Shown: positions 7,096-16,053 of the stretch, in pieces
Layout of the letters: the number at the start of each line of letters is the position of its first letter
Position numbering within the stretch: position 1 is the stretch's first letter
Origin: an uncultured Streptomyces sp.
GTDB lineage: Bacteria > Actinomycetota > Actinomycetes > Streptomycetales > Streptomycetaceae
Direction: 5' to 3'
Assembly: GCF_947488945.1 (NCBI RefSeq)
Contig: NZ_CANLBS010000008.1
Span: 248,001-312,000, forward strand
DNA length: 64,000 bases
Notes under the pieces: model-generated
What the model was told of the DNA's origin: nothing
The model's database searches: none
The model's input: only the letters and a program-made list of their open reading frames with translations
Translations under genes and position numbers: made by a program

Positions 7096-9267
7096 TCAGT
7101 CGTGGAAGGTCTCGCCCTTCTCCGCCATCTCCACCAGGCGGGCCGGCGGCAGGAAGCGGTCGCCGTAGCGCGCCGCGAGCTCCTCGGCGCGCGCCACGAA
7201 GCCGGCGAGGCCGCCCTCGTACCCGTTGATGTACTGGAGGACGCCGCCGGTCCACGGCGGGAAGCCGATGCCCAGCAGGGAGCCGATGTTGGCGTCGGCG
7301 ACGGTGAGCAGGACGTTCTCGTCGAGGCAGCGGACGCTGTCCAGCGCCTCGGAGAAGAGCATCCGCTCCTTCATGTCCTCGAACGGGATCGCGTGGTCGG
7401 AACGGGTGTAGTGCTCGCGCAGCCCCGGCCAGAGACCGGTCCGCTTGCCGCTCTCGTCGTACTCGTAGAAGCCCGCGCCGCCGCTGCGGCCGGGGCGGCC
7501 GAACTCGTCCACCATGCGGTCGACCAGATCGTCGGCCGGGTGCGGGGTCCAGGTGCCGCCCGCCTCCTCGACCGCGCGCCGGGTCTCGACGCGGATCTTG
7601 CGGGGCAGGGTGAGCGTCAGCTCGTCCATCAGCGACAGGACCTTCGCCGGGTAGCCCGCCTGGGCCGCGGCCTGCTCGACCGACGCGGGCTCGACGCCTT
7701 CGGCGACCAGGGCGACGCCCTCGTTGATGAAGTGGCCGATGACGCGCGAGGTGAAGAAGCCGCGCGAGTCGTTGACGACGATCGGGGTCTTCTTGATGCG
7801 GCGGACCAGGTCGAAGGCGCGGGCCAGCGCCTCGTCGCCGGTGCGCTCACCCTTGATGATCTCGACCAGCGGCATCTTGTCGACCGGTGAGAAGAAGTGC
7901 AGGCCGATGAAGTCGTCCGGGCGCTCGACGCCCTCGGCGAGCACCGTGATGGGCAGCGTCGAGGTGTTGGAGCACAGCAGCGCGTCGGGCTCGACGACGT
8001 GCTGAATCTCCTGGAACACCTTGTGCTTGAGGGCGGTGTCCTCGAAGACCGCCTCGATCACGGCGTCGCAGCCGGCCAGGTCGGCCGGGTCGGCGGTCGG
8101 GGTGATCCGCGCCAGCAGCTCGTCGCGCCGCGCCTCGGTGGTGCGTCCGCGCGAGAGGGCCTTGTCGAGCAGTTTCTCGCTGTACGCCTTGCCCTTGGCC
8201 GCGGCCTCTGCCGTGACGTCCTTGAGGACGACCTCGATCCCGGCGGCGGCGCAGGAGTAGGCGATGCCCGCGCCCATCATCCCGGCACCGAGGACGGCGA
8301 CCTTGGTGACCTGGCGTTCCTCGACGTCCTTGGGGCGGCTGGCACCGGAGTTGACGGTCTGCAGGTCGAAGAAGAACGCCTGGATCATGTTCTTCGAGAC
8401 CTGGCCGGTGACCAGTTCGGTGAAGTAGCGGGCCTCGATGGTCTGCGCGGTCTCGAAGTCGACCTGCGCGCCCTCGACGGCCGCCGCGAGGATGTTGCGC
8501 GGGGCCGGCATCGGGACGCCCGCGAGCTGCTTGCGCAGGTTGGCGGGGAAAGCCGGGAGGTTGGCGGCGAACCGGGGGCTGGCGGGGGTGCCGCCGGGGA
8601 TCTTGTATCCCTTGACGTCCCAGGGCTGCTGCGACTCGGGGTGGGCGTCGATGAAGGCGTGCGCCTTCTCCATCATCTCCTCGGGCGTGGCGGCCAGTTC
8701 GTGCACGAGGCCGTTCTCCAGCGCGCGGGCGGGGGTGTACCGGGTGCCCTGGAGCAGGACCTTGAGCAGCGCGTCGGCGATGCCGAGCAGCCGTACGGTA
8801 CGGGTGACGCCGCCGCCCGCCGGGAGCAGCCCGAGGGTGACCTCGGGGAGGCCGATGCGGGAGCCGGGGGCGTCGAGGGCGACGCGGTGGTGGGCGGCGA
8901 GCGCGATCTCGTAGCCGCCGCCGAGCGCGGTGCCGTTGACGGCGGCGACGACGGGCTTGCCGAGGGTCTCGATGCGCCGCAGCGCCTTCTTGACCGCGAC
9001 CCCGCCGGTGTAGGCCTGCTGCGCGTCCTGCGGCCCCATCCGGATCATGTCCTTGAGGTCGCCGCCGGCGAAGAAGGTCTTCTTGGCGGAGGCGTAGATG
9101 ATGCCGCGGATGGTGTCCTTCTCGGCCTCGGCGCGGTCGGCGACCGCCTCGATGGACCGGATGAACCCCTGGTTCATGGTGTTGGCGGACTGGTCGGGGT
9201 CGTCGAGGACGAGCGTGACGACTCCGGTCCCGTCCTGTTCCCAGCGGATGGTCGTGCTCTCGGTCAT
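7096..9267 (-). CDS. fadB: Fatty-acid oxidation fusion enzyme: enoyl-CoA hydratase / 3-hydroxyacyl-CoA dehydrogenase
   Basis: A 723-aa bifunctional beta-oxidation enzyme. The N-terminal crotonase domain (about 1-200) has the oxyanion-hole and catalytic motifs FFAGGDLKDM, AVNGTALGGGYEIAL and LPEVTLGLLPAGGG. The NAD-binding dehydrogenase domain (from ~325) has VAVLGAGMMGAGIA, SNTSTLPI and the catalytic-His motif GLHFFSPVDKMPLVE. A C-terminal 3HCDH repeat domain follows (RGFFTSRVIGHFINEG). Length and order match FadB/FadJ. The ATG has a GGAGAAGA RBS. It is last of a minus-strand operon, 49 bp after thiolase, with which it should form the multienzyme complex. Confidence 0.95.
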   Translation of the reverse strand: MTESTTIRWEQDGTGVVTLVLDDPDQSANTMNQGFIRSIEAVADRAEAEKDTIRGIIYASAKKTFFAGGDLKDMIRMGPQDAQQAYTGGVAVKKALRRIETLGKPVVAAVNGTALGGGYEIALAAHHRVALDAPGSRIGLPEVTLGLLPAGGGVTRTVRLLGIADALLKVLLQGTRYTPARALENGLVHELAATPEEMMEKAHAFIDAHPESQQPWDVKGYKIPGGTPASPRFAANLPAFPANLRKQLAGVPMPAPRNILAAAVEGAQVDFETAQTIEARYFTELVTGQVSKNMIQAFFFDLQTVNSGASRPKDVEERQVTKVAVLGAGMMGAGIAYSCAAAGIEVVLKDVTAEAAAKGKAYSEKLLDKALSRGRTTEARRDELLARITPTADPADLAGCDAVIEAVFEDTALKHKVFQEIQHVVEPDALLCSNTSTLPITVLAEGVERPDDFIGLHFFSPVDKMPLVEIIKGERTGDEALARAFDLVRRIKKTPIVVNDSRGFFTSRVIGHFINEGVALVAEGVEPASVEQAAAQAGYPAKVLSLMDELTLTLPRKIRVETRRAVEEAGGTWTPHPADDLVDRMVDEFGRPGRSGGAGFYEYDESGKRTGLWPGLREHYTRSDHAIPFEDMKERMLFSEALDSVRCLDENVLLTVADANIGSLLGIGFPPWTGGVLQYINGYEGGLAGFVARAEELAARYGDRFLPPARLVEMAEKGETFHD

Positions 9268-9316
9268 TGCTGTCTTCTCCGTAGGCAGGCGGTGGGCGGG
9301 GAGGGCCGGGGGCCGG

Positions 9317-10531
9317 TCAGACGCGTTCGACGACGGTGGCGATGCCCATGCCGCCGCCCACGCAGAGGGTGACCAGGCCGTAGCGGAGGTCGCGCCGTTC
9401 CAGTTCGTCGACGATGGTGCCGAGGATCATCGCGCCGGTCGCACCGAGCGGGTGGCCGAGGGCGATGGCGCCGCCGTTGACGTTGACCTTGTCCAGGGAG
9501 ATCCCCATGTCCTTGACGAAGCGCAGCACCACGCCGGCGAACGCTTCGTTGATCTCGACGAGGTCGATGTCGTCGATGGTGAGCCCCGCCTTGGCGAGCG
9601 CCTTGCGGGTGGCGGGGGCGGGACCGGTGAGCATGATGGTGGGCTCGGACCCGGAGACCGCCGCGGAGACGATGCGGGCGCGCGGGGTGAGGCCGTAGCG
9701 CTCGCCGACCGCCTGCGAGCCGATGGCGACGAGGGCCGCGCCGTCCACGATGCCGGAGGAGTTGCCGGCGTGGTGGACGTGGTCGATCTTCTCGATCCAG
9801 TGGTACTTCTGCAGGGCGACGGCGTCGAAGCCGCCCATCTCGCCGATGGCGGCGAACGAGGGCTTGAGCGCGGCGAGCGAGTCGGCGGTGGTGCCGGGGC
9901 GCATGTGCTCGTCGTGGTCCAGCACCAGCAGGCCGCTGCGGTCCTTCACCGGGACGACGGAGCGGGCGAAGCGCTCCTCCTTCCAGGCGGTCGCGGCGCG
10001 CTCCTGGGAGAGGGCGGCGTACTCGTCGACGTCGCGGCGGGAGAAGCCCTCGATGGTGGCGATGAGGTCGGCGCCGATGCCTTGGGGGGCGAAGCCGGTC
10101 TCGTAGTTGGTCATCGGGTCCATGGCCCAGGCGCCGCCGTCGGAGCCCATCGGGACGCGGGACATGGACTCGACGCCGCCCGCGAGGACGAGGTCCTCCC
10201 AGCCCGAACGTACCTTGGCGGCGGCCAGGTTGACCGCTTCCAGGCCCGAGGCGCAGAAGCGGTTCTCCTGGACGCCCGCGACGGAGTCGGGCAGTCCGGC
10301 GGCGATGGCGGCGATCCGCGCGATGTCGGAGCCCTGGTCGCCGAGCGGGCTGACCACGCCGAGCACGATGTCGTCGATGGCGGCCGGGTCGAGGCCGGGG
10401 AAGCGGTCGCGGATCTCGTGGATGAGGCCGACGACCAGGTCGATCGGCTTGGTGCCGTGCAGGGCCCCGTTGGCCTTGCCGCGACCGCGCGGGGTGCGGA
10501 TCGCGTCGTAGACGAACGCTTCGGTACTCAA
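9317..10531 (-). CDS. fadA: Acetyl-CoA acetyltransferase (3-ketoacyl-CoA thiolase)
   Basis: A 404-aa thiolase giving acetyl-CoA plus a shortened acyl-CoA. The nucleophile is C93 in ENRFCASGLEAVN. Other active-site motifs are HAGNSSGIVDGA, NEAFAGV, GGAIALGHPLGATGA (catalytic His) and the second cysteine in LCVGGGMGIA. The start is TTG at 10531, with GAAAGG eight bases upstream. It lies 36 bp downstream of the acyl-CoA dehydrogenase and 49 bp upstream of fadB, so it is co-transcribed with them. Pairing with FadB as the beta-subunit is inferred from the arrangement. Confidence 0.95.
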   Translation of the reverse strand: MSTEAFVYDAIRTPRGRGKANGALHGTKPIDLVVGLIHEIRDRFPGLDPAAIDDIVLGVVSPLGDQGSDIARIAAIAAGLPDSVAGVQENRFCASGLEAVNLAAAKVRSGWEDLVLAGGVESMSRVPMGSDGGAWAMDPMTNYETGFAPQGIGADLIATIEGFSRRDVDEYAALSQERAATAWKEERFARSVVPVKDRSGLLVLDHDEHMRPGTTADSLAALKPSFAAIGEMGGFDAVALQKYHWIEKIDHVHHAGNSSGIVDGAALVAIGSQAVGERYGLTPRARIVSAAVSGSEPTIMLTGPAPATRKALAKAGLTIDDIDLVEINEAFAGVVLRFVKDMGISLDKVNVNGGAIALGHPLGATGAMILGTIVDELERRDLRYGLVTLCVGGGMGIATVVERV

Positions 10532-10567
10532 GTCAGCAGCCTTTCGAGGGGTGTCCGGGAGGAGGGG

Positions 10568-11710
10568 TCAGGCCAGCAGGGAGCGGCCGATGATCTCCTT
10601 CATGATCTCGGTCGTTCCGCCGTAGATGGTCTGGATGCGGCCGTCGGTGAAGGCCTTGGCGACCGGGAACTCGTTCATGTAGCCGTATCCGCCGTGCAGT
10701 TGCAGGCAGCGGTCGGCGACCCGCTTCTGCAGTTCGGTGGCCCACCACTTGGCCATGGAGGCGTCGACGGCGCTGAGCGTACCGGCGGTGTGCTCGGTGA
10801 TGCACCGGTCGAGGAAGGCACGGGTCACGGCGCATTCGGTGGCCATCTCGGCGATCTCGAACCGGACGTGCTGGAGCTTGGCGAGCGGCCTGCCGAACGC
10901 CTCACGCTCCTTGACGTACCGGGTGGTGATCTCCAGCAGGTGCTCGGCGCCGGAGATGGCCGCGACCGCGATGCCCATGCGCTCCTGCGCGAGGTTGGTC
11001 ATCAGGTGCAGGAAGCCGCCGTCGAGCTCGCCGAGGAGGTTCTCCTTGGGCACGCGCACGTCGTTGAAGAAGAGTTCGGCGGTGTCCTGGGACTTCTGGC
11101 CGATCTTGTCGAGGTTGCGGCCGCGCTCGAAGCCCTCGGTCCCGCGCTCGACGACGAGGAGGGACAGCCCCTTGGCGCCGCCCTCCGGCGTGGTCCTGGC
11201 GACGACGATCACCAGGTCGGCGAGGATGCCGTTGGAGATGAACGTCTTGGAGCCGTTGAGCACCCAGTGGCCGCCCCGGTCCTCGGCGGTGGTGCGGATG
11301 CCCTGGAGGTCGGAGCCGGCGCCGGGTTCCGTCATGGCGATGGCGGTGATGATCTCCCCGGAGCAGTAGCCGGGCAGCCAGCGGCGCTTCTGCTCCTCGG
11401 TGGCCAGCCCGGTGAGGTAGGGGCCGATGATGTCGTTGTGCAGGCCGAGGGCGAGTCCGCTGACGCCGGCGCGGGTGAACTCCTCCGCCATCACGGCGCT
11501 GTAGCGGAAGTCCTCGGTTCCGCCGCCGCCGTACTCCTCCGGGACGGCGAGACCGAGCAGCCCCTGCCGCCCGGCGGCGAGCCAGGCCTCGCGGGAGACG
11601 ATGCCGTCCTTCTCCCACTGCGCGTAGTGCGGCAGCACCTCCTTGTCGAGGAAGGTGCGGACGGTGGCGCGGAACGCCTCGTGCTCTTCGGTGTAGATCT
11701 GCCGCTGCAC
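10568..11710 (-). CDS. Acyl-CoA dehydrogenase, LCAD-like
   Basis: A 380-aa FAD acyl-CoA dehydrogenase doing the first beta-oxidation step. Family motifs are AMTEPGAGSDLQGI (FAD/substrate), NGSKTFISNG, YVKEREAFGRPLAKLQ and LHGGYGYMNEFPVAK. At the C-terminus the medium-chain-type catalytic Glu (YEGT) is replaced by Gly in IYGGTTEIMKE. This is exactly the pattern of long-chain dehydrogenases (LCAD), where the base is an upstream Glu. The start is GTG at 11710 with AGGGGGA upstream; the ATG at 11714 is in another frame. It acts between the racemase and FadB/FadA in this operon. Confidence 0.92.
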   Translation of the reverse strand: MQRQIYTEEHEAFRATVRTFLDKEVLPHYAQWEKDGIVSREAWLAAGRQGLLGLAVPEEYGGGGTEDFRYSAVMAEEFTRAGVSGLALGLHNDIIGPYLTGLATEEQKRRWLPGYCSGEIITAIAMTEPGAGSDLQGIRTTAEDRGGHWVLNGSKTFISNGILADLVIVVARTTPEGGAKGLSLLVVERGTEGFERGRNLDKIGQKSQDTAELFFNDVRVPKENLLGELDGGFLHLMTNLAQERMGIAVAAISGAEHLLEITTRYVKEREAFGRPLAKLQHVRFEIAEMATECAVTRAFLDRCITEHTAGTLSAVDASMAKWWATELQKRVADRCLQLHGGYGYMNEFPVAKAFTDGRIQTIYGGTTEIMKEIIGRSLLA

Positions 11711-11797
11711 TCATTCCCCCTGGGGTGGGTTCTCGACGGTGGTGTCCGGCCGGGCCGGGGCGCCGCCCGTGCGGGGCGGCTGCGGGACGTCGGTCAT
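11711..11797 (-). CDS. Possible 28-aa ORF coupled between racemase and dehydrogenase
   Basis: The stop of the racemase gene (11794-11796) overlaps an ATG as ATGA. The short frame that follows encodes 28 residues (MTDVPQPPRTGG...ENPPQGE), Pro-rich and hydrophilic. It ends where the next gene's RBS and GTG begin. It could be a coupling peptide that carries ribosomes across an ~80-nt gap, or simply noncoding. No homologue is recognised. Confidence 0.3.
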   Translation of the reverse strand: MTDVPQPPRTGGAPARPDTTVENPPQGE

Positions 11798-12945
11798 GCG
11801 GGAGCGCCGGGCGCGCCCGCGGTGGTGGTGCGCAGGGACGGCACGTCCCAGTCCGCCGCGACGGACCCGGTGTCGGCTCCGGGCAGCGCGGGTCCGGTGC
11901 GTACGGATGCGGGCGTGCCGGAGAAGCGGGGCGCGGGGGCGGGCTGGTGCACGCCGTCGCGCTCCACGAAGGTGCCGCGGGCCGCGAGGTGCGGGTGGTG
12001 CGGGGCCTCGCGGAGCGAGAGCACGGGGGCCACGCAGGCGTCCGTGTGCTCGAAGGCGGCGGTCCACGCGGCGCGGTCGCGGGTCAGGAAGCGCTCGGCG
12101 ATGGCGGCGCGCAACTCCTCCCACCGGGAGGGGTCCTCGCGCGGGGGGATGTCCCCTTCGATGCCGAGCGTGGCGACGAACTCCCGGTAGAACGCCTCCT
12201 CCAGCGGGCCGACGGCCATGTACTCGCCGTCGGCGGTGCGGTAGGCGCCGTAGAAGGGACAGCCTCCGTCGAGCAGGTTGGCGCCGCGCCGGTCCTGCCA
12301 GGAGCCGGCCGACATCATGCCGTGGATCATGGTCGTCAGGTGGGCGGTCCCGTCGACGATCGCCGCGTCCACGACCTGTCCGCGTCCGCCGTCCGTGCGG
12401 GCGTGCTGGAGGGCGGCGAGGACGCCGATGACGAGGTAGAGCGATCCGCCCGCGTAGTCGCCGACCAGGTTGGCGGGGACCGTGGGCGCCTCGCCGGGGC
12501 GGCCGATCATGGAGAGGGCGCCGGTGAGCGCGATGTAGGCGATGTCGTGCCCGGCGCGCTCGGCGAGCGGGCCTTCCTGCCCCCAGCCGGTCATCCGCCC
12601 GTAGACCAGGCGCGGGTTGCGCGTGAAGCAGTGCTCGGGGCCCACGCCGAGGCGTTCGGCGACGCCGGGACGGTAGCCCTCGATGAGCACGTCGGCGCGC
12701 TCGGCGAGGTCGAGTACGGTCTCCGCGCCGCCCTCGGCCTTGAGGTCGACGAGCACGGACCGCTTGTTGCGGTTGGTCAGATCGGTGGCCGGGTCGATGC
12801 CGAGACCCGCCCCTCCCGGCCGGTCGACCCGGACCACGTCGGCGCCCAGATCGGCCAGCAGCATCGCGGCGAAGGGGCCGGGGCCGATGCCCGCCAGCTC
12901 CACCACGCGCACTCCGGCGAGCGGGCCGTTCCCTGTCGCGGTCAT
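11794..12945 (-). CDS. mcr: Alpha-methylacyl-CoA racemase (CoA-transferase family III fold)
   Basis: A 383-aa member of the CaiB/BaiF family. It aligns by eye with mycobacterial alpha-methylacyl-CoA racemase: GVRVVELAGIGPGPFAAMLL at the N-terminus, VYGRMTGWGQEGP, and RGANLLDGGCPFYG. The racemase pair is present: His in AGHDIAYI and Asp in NLVGDYAGG, rather than the formyl/carnitine-transferase pattern. It interconverts (2R)- and (2S)-methylacyl-CoA so that methyl-branched chains can be beta-oxidised. The ATG has a GGGGG RBS. It is first in the operon with dehydrogenase, thiolase and FadB, which fits branched fatty-acid or sterol side-chain degradation. Confidence 0.9.
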   Translation of the reverse strand: MTATGNGPLAGVRVVELAGIGPGPFAAMLLADLGADVVRVDRPGGAGLGIDPATDLTNRNKRSVLVDLKAEGGAETVLDLAERADVLIEGYRPGVAERLGVGPEHCFTRNPRLVYGRMTGWGQEGPLAERAGHDIAYIALTGALSMIGRPGEAPTVPANLVGDYAGGSLYLVIGVLAALQHARTDGGRGQVVDAAIVDGTAHLTTMIHGMMSAGSWQDRRGANLLDGGCPFYGAYRTADGEYMAVGPLEEAFYREFVATLGIEGDIPPREDPSRWEELRAAIAERFLTRDRAAWTAAFEHTDACVAPVLSLREAPHHPHLAARGTFVERDGVHQPAPAPRFSGTPASVRTGPALPGADTGSVAADWDVPSLRTTTAGAPGAPA

Positions 12946-13130
12946 CGAGCCCCCAGTGGTTTGACACAACTGATGTAACAGCGATGATGCTAAGAACGTC
13001 GGCACCACCGCACAACCCTTTCGACATAGCGAACGCTCAGTAACCTTGCCTCGTCCGCCCGATCGACCGCCCGGCGACACTCCGTCAGCACCGGGCGCCG
13101 CCACCTCGCCGAGCCCTCCCGGAGGCACGC

Positions 13131-14321
13131 ATGAACAGGCAGCACGGGCCCCAACGTCCCTTCGACCTCGTCCTTTACGGAGCCACCGGCTTCGCGGGCG
13201 CGCTCACCGCCGACTATCTCGCCCGCCACGCGCCCGAGGGCTTGCGCTGGGCCCTCGGCGGCCGTGACCGGTCGAAGCTGGAGCGGCTGCGCGCACGACT
13301 GCTGACCGGACACCCGCACCTAAAGGACGTCGCGTTGGCGGTCGCCGACGCGGACGATCCGGCGGCGCTGCGCGAACTGGCCGCCTCCACACGGGTGGTG
13401 GCGACGACTGTGGGTCCGTACCTCTGGTACGGCGGGGAACTCGTCGCGGCCTGCGCCGAGGCGGGCACGGACTACGCGGACCTGACCGGCGAGGGCGAGT
13501 TCGTCGACCGGACCTACGTCGCCCACCACGCCACGGCCCGCCGCTCCGGGGCGAGGATCGTGCACGCCTGCGGTTTCGACTCGGTGCCGCACGACCTCGG
13601 TGTGTACTTCACCGTGGGCCGGCTCCCCGAGGGGGTGCCGCTGTCGGTGGACGGGTTCGTCCGCACCAATGCCGTCTTCTCCGGCGGCACGCTCGCCTCG
13701 GCGCTGGCGGTCATGGGGCGCGGTCCGCAGCAGTGGGCGGCGGCGCGGCAGCGGCGCCGCCACGAGTCGGAGCCCGCCGGGCGGCGGGCTCGGTCCGCGC
13801 CGGGCGCACCGCACTTCAGCGCGGCGACGGGCACCTGGGCGCTGCCGCTGCCGACCGTGGACCCCCGCGTGGTGGAGCGGTCGGCGCGGGCGCTGGAGCG
13901 TTACGGCCCCGACTTCCGCTACCGGCACTTCGCCTCGGTGAAGCACCTGCCGGTGGCGGTCGGCGGGACCCTCGCGGCCGGGGCACTGGTCGGCGCGGCC
14001 CAGCTGCCGCCGGTGCGCGACTGGCTGACGGGGCGCTACCAGCCCGGCCGGGGTCCGGACGAGCGGCGCAGGGAACGGAGCTGGTTCACCGTCAGGTTCG
14101 TCGGCGAGGGCGGCGGACGGCGGGTGTACACCGAGGTCTCGGGCGGCGATCCGGGGTACGACGAGACGGCCCGGATGCTCGGGGAGTCGGCGCTCTGCCT
14201 CGCGCTGGACGATCTGCCGGACACCGCGGGCCAGGTCACCACGGCGGTGGCGATGGGCGACGCCCTGCTGGAGCGGCTGCGCGCTTCCGGCATGCGGTTC
14301 CGGGTCGCGGCCGAGCGGTAG
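13131..14321 (+). CDS. Saccharopine-dehydrogenase-like / trans-acting enoyl reductase family protein
   Basis: A 396-aa NAD(P)-binding oxidoreductase. The N-terminus FDLVLYGATGFAGALTADYL is a Rossmann GxxGxxG motif, followed by WALGGRDRSKL. TVGPYLWYGGELVAACAEAG and DLTGEGEFVDR are characteristic of the actinobacterial saccharopine-dehydrogenase-like group. That group includes mycobacterial trans-acting enoyl reductase of lipid (DIM/PGL) synthesis. FDSVPHDLGV is also conserved. A GGAGG RBS precedes the ATG. It diverges from the lipid-catabolic operon across a 185-bp region containing a TTGACA (12961). A lipid-modifying role is inferred. Confidence 0.85.
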   Translation: MNRQHGPQRPFDLVLYGATGFAGALTADYLARHAPEGLRWALGGRDRSKLERLRARLLTGHPHLKDVALAVADADDPAALRELAASTRVVATTVGPYLWYGGELVAACAEAGTDYADLTGEGEFVDRTYVAHHATARRSGARIVHACGFDSVPHDLGVYFTVGRLPEGVPLSVDGFVRTNAVFSGGTLASALAVMGRGPQQWAAARQRRRHESEPAGRRARSAPGAPHFSAATGTWALPLPTVDPRVVERSARALERYGPDFRYRHFASVKHLPVAVGGTLAAGALVGAAQLPPVRDWLTGRYQPGRGPDERRRERSWFTVRFVGEGGGRRVYTEVSGGDPGYDETARMLGESALCLALDDLPDTAGQVTTAVAMGDALLERLRASGMRFRVAAER

Positions 14322-14379
14322 CCCGGCGGACCGGCACGGACGGGGCGGTGCGGGGCGGCGGGGTGCGGACCGGGCGCCG

Positions 14380-15057
14380 TCAGCCCCTCGCTTCCCGCAG
14401 GGCCCGTCGGCACAGCGCGTCGGCCCTGCGGGTGGTCTCCGGCTGCCGGAACCCGCGGGCCAGGCCCAGCGTGTGCGCGCAGGCGGTGTCGAGCGTGACC
14501 CGGTGGCCGACGGAGACGAAGACGGGCTTGGTGCCGTCCCTGGTGCGCAGCGCGCGCCCGACCTCCTCCGCCCCGTCGAGCAGCGGGGCGCCGTCGCCGC
14601 GCCGGGGCCCCGGCTGCTCGTAGGAGAAGGTGAACGGGTTCTTCGCCACGCCGATGGCGGGCAGACCGGTGAGCACCCCGAGATGGCTCGCGAGACCGAA
14701 GCGGCGCGGGTGGGCCAGGCCGTAGCCGTCGCACACCACCAGCCCCGGGTCGACGGTGAGCGACTCCAGCGCGGCGAGCACGGTGGGCAGTTCGCGGAAG
14801 GCCAGCAGACCGGGGACGTACGGGAAGGTGACCCGGCCGGTCGCCGTGGCCTCCTCCACCACGTCGAGGGTGGCGGCGTCGAGCACGACGGCCGCCGCCA
14901 CCACGAGGTCGCGCGCGTCGTCGTAGGCCACGTCCACGCCGGTCGCCCGGCCGGTACCGGGCTGCGGGCCGGAATCCGCCACGACCACCCGGGAGCGCAA
15001 CCGGTCCTGGACGGCCCGCGCCTCCTCGGCGTCGGCGGGCAGCGGGAAGGTCGGCAC
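14380..15057 (-). CDS. nfi: Endonuclease V
   Basis: A 225-aa deoxyinosine-3'-endonuclease, which nicks DNA beside deaminated adenine. The metal-site acidic residues are in place: D42 in GVDVAYDD, Glu in FPYVPGLLAFRELP, and Asp in VCDGYGLAHPRRFG with the following His. The substrate motif GLPAIGVAKNPF is also present. The start is GTG at 15057. A TAGACT -10-like hexamer lies 8 nt upstream and there is no RBS, suggesting a leaderless transcript. Single-gene unit, convergent with the preceding oxidoreductase. Confidence 0.95.
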   Translation of the reverse strand: MPTFPLPADAEEARAVQDRLRSRVVVADSGPQPGTGRATGVDVAYDDARDLVVAAAVVLDAATLDVVEEATATGRVTFPYVPGLLAFRELPTVLAALESLTVDPGLVVCDGYGLAHPRRFGLASHLGVLTGLPAIGVAKNPFTFSYEQPGPRRGDGAPLLDGAEEVGRALRTRDGTKPVFVSVGHRVTLDTACAHTLGLARGFRQPETTRRADALCRRALREARG

Positions 15058-15065
15058 GGCGGGTC

Positions 15066-15071
15066 AGTCTA
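15066..15071 (-). promoter_or_regulatory. -10 element of leaderless endonuclease V gene
   Basis: TAGACT (TAnnnT) stands 8 nt before the GTG start at 15057. The expected start site coincides with the initiation codon. Confidence 0.5.
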
Positions 15072-15434
15072 GGCGACGGCCGGGACCGGACGGCCGCCGT
15101 CCGTCGGCCGCGACACGCCGGGGCGGCGGTGGCGGGTGGCGGACTCCCGCCGCGGGCCCGCGCCGCCCGCCGGGCCCCCGGCACGCGGGCCGGCGGCGGC
15201 GGATCACCGCCCCGGCGGAGGACCGCGCAGGTGAACCGGGGTGCGGCCCTGCCTCCCGCCGGTCGTCGCGCACGCCGACCGGGGTGCGCCGCCGGTTCCT
15301 GGGCAGACGAGGCGGAGAGGGGGGCTCCGTCCGGTGACGCAGCTCACGCCTTCGGTCAGTGCACGGATCGCGGGGTTCCGGCGTCTACTCCAGTGCCGGG
15401 AGCCGTTCATCCAGCCGTGAGAGGGAGCCAGGTC

Positions 15435-15851
15435 TTGTCCAGTGTCATCGAGCAGTCCGTGCAGGCCCGCATGGTCGCATCCGCTCCGCGGATGGAAACC
15501 CTTCCCGCCACCCTGAGTTACGACCGCGGCGATCCCTTCGCCGTCCGGATCGCGTTCCCGGCCCGTGCCACGCTCGAAGGCACCGAGGTGGCCTGGGAGT
15601 TCTCCCGGGAACTGCTCGCCCGGGGCCTGGACGGGCCGGCCGGTCTCGGGGACGTACGGGTGCGGCCGTTCGGCTTCGACCGGACCGTGCTGGAGTTCCA
15701 CGCGCACGAGGGCGTGGCCATGGTCCACGTCCGCACCTCGGAACTGCGGCACTTCCTCGGGCGCGCCCAGAACCTGGTGCCGGAGGGCGAGGAGCACCGG
15801 TTCCTCGACCTGGACCGCAGCCTCACCGAACTGCTGGGCGGAGCCTGCTGA
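15435..15851 (+). CDS. SsgA-like sporulation/cell-division regulator (SALP)
   Basis: A 138-aa SsgA/SsgB-family protein. These are actinomycete-specific factors that localise to septa and guide FtsZ, spore maturation or peptidoglycan remodelling. Family features are LPATLSYDRGDPFAVRIAF, EVAWEFSRELLARGLDGPAGLGDVRV, and the final EEHRFLDLDRSLTELL. The TTG start at 15435 is chosen because GAGGGAG lies 7 nt upstream. Which SALP paralogue it is cannot be told safely. The ~375-bp region before it (15058-15434) holds no gene that I can support and must contain its promoter. Confidence 0.9.
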   Translation: MSSVIEQSVQARMVASAPRMETLPATLSYDRGDPFAVRIAFPARATLEGTEVAWEFSRELLARGLDGPAGLGDVRVRPFGFDRTVLEFHAHEGVAMVHVRTSELRHFLGRAQNLVPEGEEHRFLDLDRSLTELLGGAC

Positions 15852-15854
15852 CCC

Positions 15855-15874
15855 GCGGGGCCCGCCCGCCCCGC
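15855..15874 (+). terminator. Hairpin after SALP gene
   Basis: GCGGGGC (15855-15861) pairs with GCCCCGC (15868-15874) around a 6-nt loop, starting 4 nt past the stop codon. No U-tract. Confidence 0.45.
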
Positions 15875-16053
15875 TCCCGGCGGCGCACGCCGTGCCCGCT
15901 CCCGTACGATGTGCGCCCCGTGCCCCCGCCCACCGCCCCGCGGCGCGCTCCCGCGCGCGCCGGGGCCGTCCCGCCGGGCCGTGACCGTCCGCCGAGACGG
16001 GTGAGGCCGCCGGAGAGGGGAAGGCGGGTTGGCGGAGGGCTTACCCTCGCTTA

